Of a DNA stretch of 64,000 nucleotides, positions 11,101 to 23,100 are shown in pieces. The DNA comes from Pelecanus crispus (Eukaryota > Chordata > Aves > Pelecaniformes > Pelecanidae), in the NCBI RefSeq assembly GCF_030463565.1, contig NC_134662.1, positions 5,433,001-5,497,000 on the forward strand, read 5' to 3'. Both the position numbers and the translations under genes were made by a program. A model generated the notes under the pieces. That model was not told the DNA's origin. It saw only the letters and a program-made list of their open reading frames with translations, and did no database searches. The number at the start of each line of letters is the position of its first letter. Position 1 is the stretch's first letter.

Positions 11101-14100
11101 AAACGAAGGCATAAACTCGTGATTCAGAATGAAACTGCTATAAAATGACTGGAGCTGGGAAGAAGTTGACGCAGGTCAGAGTGGAGCAGCCTTCTGTCAC
11201 AGGGTTTCTTCATTTCCTTCAGCAGCGTCTGATGCGGGTGCTGCTGACGACAGACTGAGCTGAGCAGGACTTTGCTCTGAAATGACGGTTCCTATGTCAT
11301 TAAAATAGATTTTTTTGAAGATACTGATGGCACCTGCTCACGCTTCCAGGGGGGTTCAGCCGTAAGAGCTGGTGAAGCCCGAATCATGACCTGCTGCTGC
11401 TTCTCGCAGAATTAAGAACAACTTCTGCTCCCATAAATAGTCTCTTAAGAAGTGCGTAGGAGGTCTGCTGAGCAATTTCTTTTGAAAAGTGCTTTCAGTG
11501 ACACCTGTGACAGCGACCTTGCTCGCTGTTTCCCCTCTGCATGCTTGCTAGGGCAGCCGTGTTTTGATGGGAGCGTGGTGATCTTGTCCACAAGCTCTGC
11601 CTCCTTCTCTCCCAATAATAAAAAGAACCTTTGGTTATCTGTGTACTTACATGCTTTTCAAGGTCAGTGTTTTTTTGGTTGGGAAGTTGCTGGTACTTCT
11701 TCTGTTTGCCTTTCCTGCTCTGAGATCTGAAATGGTTCCTGCCGTAGTGGGGTCCATGTTCCCTAATGCCGTTGAAGAGGTGAGGATGGCTACCGTGCAA
11801 TTTCTGGAAGCTCATGGGTCCTGTGCACCTCAGAGATGGTCTGACACGTGTAATGGATGGCTACCAGTCCTCATCTTTATTCCAGAAATAAAGTGTGGTT
11901 TTCTAAAGGAGAACGATGCAGCCAAGCAAGTGTATTGTAATAAACCAGTTCTCCCAGCCTGGAGTCTAGGAGCAGACCCGTGCTGACGGAGAGTCGCCAA
12001 ACACACAGCTTTGCTAAGGAAGCGGCTTTTTTGTTTAATCTTTAGAAATGTGGAAATGGGAAGAGGGCGGTAGTAATGGATAAAGGATAAAGTAAAACAT
12101 AACCTTTATGAACGTAAATGGGATATCTTAGATCTGTTTGAAATATGTGGTGTAGTTGACATGGAACATAGTGGTGATTAAAACCAATTGCAAACATTTT
12201 TCTAGAGGCGTGATTCTGAAATGGTTTATGAATCGTTTAAGGACTTTGTTCTTAATGCGTTAAAATGGTACAGTGGTGATTACTGCATTGAAATCTAGAA
12301 CACTTTCTTTTTGGGTTTCTCAACACGAAGGGGAAAAAAATAGATTTATTACCTAGAAGGTTTGATATTACAGTGTCAGGCATGTTTCCATGACCTTCCT
12401 ACTGAATCTCCGCAGTCATTTGCACTGGAGATGTATCTAACGTAGGTGCTGCCTGCGTCTTGCCGCAAGTTTTAGCGCTCTCATACAATTAAGGCCATTT
12501 AACTCAATATAGAGGCCTTTTACTTGTCATTAAGACTAAATTTACAGACGCTGACAGCAGGAAGAAACACACTTTTATTCTAACCTCAGATGGGCTCAGT
12601 TAAGAAAGCAAAACGTTTCAGCTAACTAGAACTTGGGCGGATTGTTATATTTAGACCAAAAATTCTGGTCAGACAATTAAGTGCCAGCTCAGTGGCCATA
12701 CCACTTCTTTTGCATGTATGAATTAGATTAACTGCCTCGACTCACTCTGTCAGGCAAGAGAGATTCTCTGTCTTAATGTATGAAATCTCTCAGGGCTTTT
12801 GGGCTTAGACCCAGGGAGTCTTTTTGCAGCTCTGTGGTCAATCTCTATGTAGTCAGCAGAGGTAGTATGTTTTTACTGTTCTTATCTGAAAATTTTTCAT
12901 GTTCATTTTTGGAATTTGTTGTAACCTGAACTTTCACAGGTGTCCTTGCAGGGAGCAAAGAAACATCTGACACTTTTTTTTTTTTGGAGGTAAATTTTTG
13001 CCAGTTTAGAAGAGTATGTTCTTTCTTTTACTGTTTGTCGCTTTATTTTTGGAGCAGGTTTGTTACCAACCGGCCTGGCAGTGCAAATAAAGACATAGCT
13101 GAAACAGTGCGGGTTCTGTGCTGCTCGCTGAAGGAAAGGGAGTACCTCGTTTAACTCGGTAGTGGCTTCTTCAGGCAGCTGCGTTCACTTTTCTGTCGGA
13201 GAAAGCAAGCACCCCTGGAAGATGGTGTTTGCAAGGAGGCTGTTGGCAGTCCTGCGTTAGCAGAGGGTGCGTAACACGATGAGGTTGTAACATGGTAGAA
13301 AATCCAGTGGGGTTGTCTTGTTCGATACTTTCAGCTGGATTTTTTGTGGGCAGCTTCCCTTGGCGATGGAAAAAAAACCCTGGCATTTGTGATTACTTTG
13401 TCACTAACTGCCCCGTGAAGATGGTGAGGTGGTAGGAAATTTCAGTGCCTCGGTGGCATCCCTGTTGAATACTGAGTTTGTTGGGTTGCATTCCCAGAGT
13501 CCCGTTCAGCGTTGGAGCACCTCTGTTGAGCTGAACGCCAGAAGAAGCTGTGTCTGAGCGTCTTGCTTTAGCTTTCGAGGTTGATCTGGCTCGTGGTGTG
13601 TTGGTGGTCGGATTTCTCTGGGATTCCTTTAGGATCCCGGCTCTGCTGACTTTGGTTTATTGTAGCCTCTTCCAGCAGGGCTGGCTCTGACTCCGTGAGG
13701 AACGTCTGAAGATTGTCTTAAGTAGAACTTTGGCAGACTAGTAATTACGCTTCCCTTTAAGTGTCAATAGGGTATAGTTGGGCACAAGGAGAAAACTGGT
13801 CCAGGCTTGTTTTCCTAGGCTCAGCAGTGTGTGTGTTAGGTGAGGTTTGTTCTGGGATGGTTGAACGAGTTAGTCAATCTGATCTCTAAATTGCCTTTCT
13901 ATATTTTTCTCTTGCAAGAAAAGTAGTAAAGCTGTGTGGAAGATAAGGATCATAGTGATGTTTCAGCAGCTCGTTTAAGCCATCTTATGAGCACACAGGC
14001 AAGTGAATCAGCCCTGGTGTCTTAATATGTCCTAAAATAAATTAGACTTTCGTAAGCAAATTCGGTGAGTTAGAATTGCTGTATTTTCATTAAAAGATTG

Positions 14101-17100
14101 CAGTGGAGAAAACACTCTTTAAAATTCAGCCTTAGGGTTGTGTTGTTCATTAACTGATAGTCACTTCTGTTTACCTTGTGTGCTAAGTACAATGTTAGGA
14201 ATGGCTAACAGTGCTGATGCCGTCACAGCTGCCCTTCAGAGAGAATTGCTCTCTTTTTTTTTTTTTTTTTATGGCTTGGTTTACTGACAGGTGGGTTTTT
14301 TTGAACTAAAATGAATGCAAACAGCCAGAACGTACCTCTCCTGATCATGGAAACCAACTGGTTTGGGTGTTGTTTTTTTTTTTTTTTTTTTTCTACTGTT
14401 CTTAGCAGCTTGGTAACGCTGTTCTCGGTACAAAGGTCGTTTAAAAATCTGACATGTCAGGCCAGCAACATACTGCTTCTTAATGAGGCTTAAAACCAGC
14501 ATGTAGCTGCCTGGTGGAAATAAATTCGACTCTGGAGCAGCAGAATAGAGGAGCAGGAGGGAGACGTGGGCATCTTACTGGGATGGGATCACTCTGCTTT
14601 CCTGCACCAACCCCCCGTATCGCTGGGTAGCCCTCAGTACCCAAGTACTTGCAGTTCACTTGCGGAACGGGGTTTTAATTTTTCTCGTGTTATGCAAATG
14701 GGCACAGGTGTTTGACAGCACATTCGTGTTCTCAGAAGAAAAGCAACTAAAATATCTTCAGAAATACACGCGCGCGCTGTTCTAAAATGATTTCTTCCTG
14801 TGTTTCAGAACTTGAGGTTATCTCCTCCTAGCCTTGGCTGCTCGCTGCCCCGTAGCCACCATTCAGCAAGACGGCGAGGAGGTCCTGCAACGCCTCTGTT
14901 ACTTCATCGCCGTCTTGCTTAAACCCCCCGTCCCTCCTCCCCAGGGTGTCACTTGACATTGAACTAAAGCTCTTGAACCTTAGTTCCCTGCTCTCTGTGA
15001 AGCTCCGTCCGTAGTTTGAATGTCTGAGGCTTTTGCTCTAATCCTGTTCCCCAGCACTTCAAGCTCCAGTACTGGAATTTCAGCACCTTCAGCCTCGCCT
15101 CAGTCTTTTCGGCTCTTTGACTGTTCTCCAGTTAAAACTAGGTCAGAAACCGCTGTCAGCTTCTGATATTTCACTATTCCTGCTTTATAAGTTGTAACTC
15201 AGTGTTGCTGTGTTTAACCGCTTGCTTTAATTTTAACATATTAAATGTCTCATCTTGCTCTGCACGAGCAGCCTGACACAGGAGAGCTGGTAAAACTGCT
15301 CAAAATAACATCTTGGCTATAAAAGCAACGTTACCTTGACTGGGTCTGAAAAGGTGAATTATCTGTTTGTTGCATATAATGCCTAAGATGCCAAACTGAC
15401 AGATTTTTTTTTTTTTTTTTTCCAGAAGCGCTCTCTAACTGTACGTTTGCTGGCAGTTTGTGTACAGCCAGTTTTCTAGCTGTAATTAACCAGCTTCTCT
15501 TTCTGTCTGAGTGGCTTTTTAACCTGATGGGTGAAAGAAAAATAACTTTAAAAAAAAAAAAAAATCAAGTAATTGGAAACCCGCAGATTGGCGAGGAACA
15601 CAGTAAAGCGGGTATGTTGGAAGTCATTTAAAATATTTATTTTTAACTGAGAGTTCTAGCTGACTGTACCCATTCAGCGTTTTTATAAGACTATTATTGG
15701 AATGGTGCTTGCAGTCTGAGCTGGTGTGCCTCAGTATTTGGTGAAATCCACCTGGTGTAATTTAAGAGTATCCTTACTCCTTTCTTTTAGACAGACTTTG
15801 AGCTAGCTAGCAATATTGGAACTCTTCGGCATTCTTGCATAAGTGGTATTTAAATGAATTCTTACTTTTCAGTATAGCTTAAAGGTTGTGGTTTTTAAAT
15901 TCTGCCCGAGCTGTCGTCTCTAAAAAGTTTTCCAGAACGGCAACTTGCTTTATTAAGCTGTTCTTAATACGCTCAATTTTCTTCTTTCGTGTATCTCCTG
16001 CTGCTCTGTGAACCTCTCCTAGGGTCTAATGATCCCTGGGTTGGAAACCCTTGGCGTGGAGGTAGCAATGCCGTCCAGCTCTTGCTGAGACCCGAACCAT
16101 CTCCGGTAGATACCGTACGAAGTGCTGTGTCTCACAGATGCAGGGGTTTCAGCCCGGAGGTGGAATGCTTTATATAAGGTCACATCTCGGAAGGAAAGCT
16201 TCTGACGGAGGGCAAGTGGAACAAGTCTCGACTCTAAGCCTGGTTCTGTAGTCACTTTACATCACTTCCACAGCGTGACCTTCAGCCTCGGATGGAAGAG
16301 CCTGGGTGTTGTAATCGGTTAGGGAAACTTTCTTTATGATGGGGATGAGGGGGTGCTGTTTAAGATGTGCTATTGTGACACACTTTTCTGTCTTAATTCG
16401 GGACGCATTTTCTTCTGATAGGTACAGTGCAAAAGCTAAAACCAAAATATTTGTAGTATCAGCCAGTTATGGAGAAGCTTCCTTTTAACTATTAAGCTAC
16501 TCTCAGCTCTAAGCACAAGGATGACCTTTTTATCCACATCTTGGGTCTGGCCAGCGCAGTGCGAATGTGTGTGCTTTATGGTCATTAAAGGTAAACACCA
16601 GCCAGAATAAAGAATTGTCTGTAAGCAGCTTTTGTAGTGTGGCAGTTCAGAAAAAACCTCTTGTCTTGGACTAAGAATGATGATTTTATGGCTGTCTTGG
16701 AAGATGCTTGGCTGGAAAACCTTTGTGTTATATTTATGTAGCAATACGGGAACGAAAGGTGAGTTGCTTCAGTTACCTCTGCAGTGATACAAGCCCTCTC
16801 CGACTTCAGTTGCTGATGCCCGTAGCAGTTCAGGAGAGGAACTTGGCAGAATAAGGTGTGAAGTTTGAAGTAAGAGGAGCGTTTAAACAGAATGTGACTG
16901 GGCAGAAGAGTAGGTGAGTATTCATGGTGGGCGTTGTGCTCTGAGCAGCAGAAATAGGAAAGTTTCGTCCCGCGGAACTGGGTCCCTCGTTGGCCTTCTC
17001 TTCCTTATGCGGGTGTCTGGACGCATCCGTGCTGAATGGCCAGCTTGCTGCCGCTGCCAGGCGAGCGCGTATCCGCCGACTTCTGCTTCCCGTTCCCCAG

Positions 17101-20100
17101 TGATGGGAAACAAATCTTGATCTTCCCTATATTTAATAGCTAATTTGAATCTTTGCAGTGAAGCTTCTTGAAATCATCGTTTTCCAGTTGTATCCACGTT
17201 TCAAATTTGAGCACGTTGAGGGTGGGAAGGGTCAGGAATAGAAATGCTGGGTAGTTGCTGTGGTCCTTTTTGGGCAGTGAGACCAAAAATGCCTCCAATC
17301 TTCACATTTTGCACACCTGATGGCCTCGTCAAAACAGACCAAGAGCAGTATTGCTTGTATTGCTTCAGAAAGGCTAATCGGTGAAAAGTACCATTTCTAA
17401 GATAGGCGATAGCGAGCCAAGTGATTCCCATGATTGAAATTGTTTTCCTCAGCAGTTTCACAAGCTTTTTGGTTTCGTTTGAGAGGTGGCCACATCTCCA
17501 GCATCTAGTAAACAGCAAGCCTCCCTCTTCTTTCAGAGGAAGCACAGAAGCCTTCATTCAAGGTATCTTGTACTAGAGGAATGCCTTTTAAAACCTTAAT
17601 CTGAGAAAATCTAAAACCCCTTAATGATTCTTGGCTCATAAAACCGTTTAAGTAAAGCCTTTAGGGAAAACCAGAACTGCTGTTCACCTTTAGCAGAGTT
17701 GGGAATTTTGGATGATTCAGTTTCCTTATGCCAGTTTGTTTTTTGTTGTGTTTTTTTTTTTTTTCCTCAGTCCTTTCCCAATTTCACAAGATCATCTGAT
17801 AGCTACAATAAAATTCTGCTGCAAAAACAAGCAGTGTTGCATGCAAGAGATGATTACCTAGGGAATTTTGAGCATGAATGTCTTAATGGGATTCTTGCCA
17901 GACTGAGGTCTCTGTAAATTGTCTTGTAATGCAACTGTGTACAGATGTTGAAGCCATGCTGCTGAACTTTTTCTTAAGAGAATGTTTAATAATTATTACA
18001 CTTCTTAGTATTTCCAATGTATGGAGGCAGAACAGGAAGTTTCTCTGTGGGTTAGTGTTTCTTGTTGAAAACAGTGTTTCAAAGCAAATCCACATGTTCA
18101 AAAAACAAATCTAAGAGGGTTTGCTTTCCTTTGCCTGTGCTTTAGAAATACCAATATTTACCTTCCTTTTTTCTACCCTATCTGTAACTTACAGTATCTG
18201 CTAATAGATTTAGCCATGCTAAAAGATACACAGTACTGCTCTGTAAGAAAGGCGTAGATTCAGGCCGTATGAGCAGACTGAAATTCCGACTTAATTTTTT
18301 TGTTTAAAACATTTTTTCCCCTCTTGTATAAGCAAGTGACTATAAGGTTGCTGTTTTTAAAAAGGGGTGGGCTTTGGGATGTGTTAACTTAACTTTTCCC
18401 CAAACTCCGTACAACTGCTTGCAGGTAACAAAACAATGGAACGTATTTCTAGGTTTGTGCTTAGATTTTCTGCAGTGAACTTGCCAGCGCAGCATTATCT
18501 TTGTACGAGCGCTTTGGGAAACGTTGTTTCAACTTGTTTTATGCTTTCCCAGTTTTACCTTCTGTTGCTTTTAGTCTGAGTTACGGAAGAAAAATCCCTT
18601 CAGGAAAAATGGTGATAAAAATAACCACTTGTGCAGAATTTTGTTGATTTCTAGTGTGCTTGTGGAAAAGGGGAAGGGGTACTTGAACCTCTGTCCTGGG
18701 GATTGGGTTGGGGAGAACAGGACAAGACCCTGAGAGAAAGGTAAGGGCGTTCAAATGGACAGTTTTGATTCAAGAATGCAATGCTGACTAGTAAAATTAA
18801 AATAGCTTTGAGGGCTACTGGTTCTCAGTTTCAGTGAGGGGCTGGAACACCCTTTTGTAACGAGTAACGGATGCAGACAATCCAGTAACAAAAAAATGGA
18901 ACTTCCTTTTCAGAGAGATGCAGTAATTGTATCAAAACCGCTGGGGTTTTTTACTTGGACTGAAGGAGACCACCTGCATTATTGCACTAAAAAATGGGCA
19001 CGATGTTTTGATAATTCTTTCATTATGGACATTTTTAATTGATTACCAGACTGCCTTGAACAGTTGCGCTAGGCACTGAAAGCTGCATGGGGATGCAAAG
19101 GATCTTTTTTCCCCAAAAAAGCCTTTCCTTCACAAGCCTTTGGAAATCGTGGGAGTTGGCTGTTGGTCTTCTGTCAGTAAAACCTCACTAAGTAGCCCCG
19201 TCTTGTTAATAGTGAAATTGGTGGGAGTTTGTAATGATTAAACTGCAGATAATCATCCCTTAAGCTCTCGTGGCAGCCTGGTGTCAGGCATAAAGAGTTG
19301 AGACTTTATGATTATTGCTTCTCTTGCTAGACTTAATGAGTAGGTCTCCCTTAACTCCCCAGAAAAGCAAAGATAAAAAAACACAAAATAAAAAAAGAGG
19401 AGTGCTGTACCGTTGGGAAATGTGCCCGTAGTCTCCGAACTTGGATTCCCAAATGAGGCTGACTTCTGCATCAGTGCTGAAGGTACATAACTGCGTCGGA
19501 GTTAATTGGGAGCTAGGGGCCCTTGATGCCACAAAACCACCTTTGGTCTTTTCCTGTTTCCTACAATACACGTTCCCTTTGACCTCGGACTACGCGTCCC
19601 CTCCCATTCTGGCGTGGATTTGCGCTGCTTTCCAGCTTTGGCCAGGTGGAGAGCTGCAGCCGCTCGATAACGATTGCATCGAGCAGTGAAGCTGGGCGTC
19701 TTGGAAGCAACAGCGATGGGATCCAGTGACCGACCGGCCATTCGAAAAGAATGTGGTATTCGGGACAGAAGTGTTGTGGCTCTCAAAATGAACTAGACTC
19801 TGCCTGTCTCCGTCCCTAGTGCTTCTTCTCCTCTTGCAGCGTTTCTCGGCAGTAACCTGTCCCCTAACAGGCGAGCCCTTCTCTGGAGATGGGTGGGTTT
19901 AGCTCTTCAGTGTCCTCTCAAAGTCCCAGGTCCATCGTCTGCAAGAACAAAGTTTGCATTCTCTTTGGAGACGGACCGTTGCGTCCTTGCAGCATCTCTG
20001 GCAGCCATTTCGGATCATGAAAGGAGGGTGTAGTGAGGGGGGTGTTGGTCTCTTCTCCCAAGTAGTTAGCGATAGGATGGAGGAAATGGGCTCAAGCTGC

Positions 20101-23100
20101 GCCAGGGGAGGTTTAGGTTGGAAATTAGGAAAAATTTCTTTACGGAAAGCGTGGTCAAGAATTGGAATAGGCTGCCCAGAGAGGTGGTGGAGTCCCCATC
20201 CCTGGAAGTGTTCAAAAAATGGGCAGAGGTGGCACTCAGGGACATGGTTCAGTCTGGTCTACCCTTGATTGGCTTAGAGTAGACTTGGTAGTGTAGGTTA
20301 ATGGTTGGACTGGATGATCTTAAAGGGCTTTTCCAACCTAAACGATTCTATGATTCTATGTATTTGTTTGTATTTATTATACAACAATTCTGTATCCATC
20401 TCGGTGCTCTTGAAAAAGGGTTACTAGGTTACTGTGTTTGCATAGCCGTAGAAATTTAGGAACAGGGATTGCAAGAAGTCATTTGGTGGTTCCTGCTCTT
20501 GGGAAGGAGTTGGTCCGATAGATAACGCTGGTCTGTTTGCCATAGGCAGGTTCTCCTATGGCCAAACAAGGTCGCCTGCTCTACAGTGATCAGAATAAAC
20601 TCGATACCAAGCGACAATAATTATTTCTCGAAGGAATTGAGCCTCCTTTTAATTTTCTTCCTGAAAGGCATTGCCCAAATTGCATATATGCTTAGCTTTC
20701 CTTTCTAGTGGAAAACTACTGTACCTTGCGCTAGCCAAACATCTTGGCTTAATGATCGCGAGCGACGTGTGGTTTGTCCCAGGATTTTTCAGTGTATGCA
20801 GCGAGCTGGAGCCCCTTACCAAAGCTACCTTTCACAAGATTTGCGGTCTGGTGTTAAAGATGATCGGAGTATCAGGTTTCGTGTCAGAGGCATCTGTTCT
20901 TTTGGAATTTAAAGGTTTATTTTTGCAAATACAGGATCAGGGAAAACACAGTTTGGTTCTGCACTAGGAAGCAAAGGCTCTTTTGAAGCATGTCTGGAAA
21001 GATTTACATGAAGTTACCAAGTTGAAACACAAAAATTTCACTGGGCTTGAGCATAAAACTTAAACTACCCTGTATGTAAAACATCGCTGGAGTGAGTTTT
21101 GTTTGAGCTGTTCGCTCCTGCTGTGGAGGGTCTCGAAGATGAGACCCACCAAGGAGCTTCATCCTTGGGACTGATGAAGAAGAAAGCTGGGTTTGAAAAG
21201 CTGGGTGACCGCTCTCATAGCGGCATAGTAAAAAATGCTGGCAAGCGTCAGCCTCCGTCCGCTGTCCTGAGTTTTGAGGGTGCAGGATGGGTGTTTGGGT
21301 GGCCAGCTTGGCTCCGAATGTGCTATTTCTCGCTCTGTCCCTCTCTTTCCCTCGTCCCTCTTTAGGGCTTTCTGGCATCTGCTCTAAAACTGCCGTGCAG
21401 CAGGGAGGCGTAGCAAGGGCTTTTGCCTGGCTTGTGCGTTGCTGCCAGGGGAAGCGATCTTCAGTTGTTTCGGTTTAAGTTTCCAAATGAATTCTGCTGC
21501 TAAGAATCGTACCAACAAATACATTGCATTTTATTCAGGAGGATGTTTTTAACCTGGATTAGACAAGCTCAGAAGATCCAGGCATGCGTGAGAGAACAGG
21601 CTCCGTGGCTAGCGCAGCTCTCGTGCCTGTGGGGTGACATCTCGATGACGGTGGAGTTTAATTGCTTTCTGGTTTGCTGATACAAGCTGTTGTCCATTTA
21701 GGGACTGGGATTCTGCTTTATGTTGCAGGCACAAAGCATTTCGATTAGGCTACCCTTTTTTTTTTTTTTTTAACTTAATTGTGTGTCTTACTCTCTAAAC
21801 TTACGCAAAGGTAGTGGGTTTTAGTATTTCAAGTGGGGCGGTATCTTTGATGCTCAGATTGTGTAGTGATGTAAAATTTCATATCCTTACGATGCTTCCT
21901 TAGTAAGGAGCCGTGAATGTTGAAACTCTCAGCCACAGCTTCAGTAACGTCAAGCTTTTTTTTTTTTTTTTTTTTTTTTTGAGCTGACATTTTTAATAAA
22001 ACTTGTTTTCTATCTTACGGGGGCACTCTTCAGTTGTGGCCCTGGAAAGTTAAACTACTGAGGAAGTGACGTTTGCTCTGTAGTAACCCACTTAAAATTA
22101 TGCAATTGTAAACAAGGAAGCCAGTATGTATTTTGCAGTTCAGCAATTAAAACTTTAAAATGTGCAGCTTAGCATTTTGGCTGACATAAAAGCTCTTTAT
22201 CATTTTATTGCTGCTTGCACTGTGTTAGTGGCTAGGATTTGTAGGTGCTTTAATATTACAGTGATAATATGCATCCATTAATGCATATTAGGAAAATGAT
22301 AGATTATAATAAATACAAACCACAGCTGAGTAATTGGTAAGTCTCCAGCTCCTAAACCTTCATCAAAAGCACCTTTTTAAAAATTATTTGAACTAAAAGC
22401 TCGAGCGCTCGCTTCTGCCCCAAACAAAAGTTGCTTTTAAATGTTGGGGAGGGGCAGGTGGGGTAGAAGAGCGGGGAACTGGGCCCAGCAGACAGATGCG
22501 GTTTTGTTCTTTGACGACACTTCACTCATCAAAGTAATCAGCGAGGTAATCTCGGAGAGGAGGAGCGAGCGGACGCGTACCTCGGCTAATTCGGGGATTG
22601 CAGCCCCGCGTTCCTCGCCTCGCCAGCTGACCGTTGTCACAGTGGCTGCTGGCACTTGTGGTGAGTAGAAAGCTAAACTTTTGCTTCGATAGTTGTGGAT
22701 TTACATGGAATTTCCAAGACTCTTTCCCTAAGTATGTTGTATTTGAATAGCAAAACCAGTAGCTTGTCTCCAAGGCCTGTGTAGTATGAAAAGGCCTGGA
22801 AGGCTTTGTAGTTTAGGTCAACAAAAATTATATAGGATCTATAATTTTCAAGTCTCAGCAGACCCGATCCCATCTGCAGTCTGTTAGTGTCCTCGACTTC
22901 AAATGAGGTTGTTGGGAGGCCTTAAATTGCAGATGGAAATTGTGTTGCAGGGAGACGGTATTTTAATTCCGTAAGTAATAGATGTGACATAAAAAAAGAA
23001 TATTCAGGAGGCTTTTTACTGCTGTGTTTCTGGTAGGAGGTAAATATAAGCCTTGAAAAAGTGGAATGTCTTGGGAGAAGTCTTTTGTCTCTACCTAATA

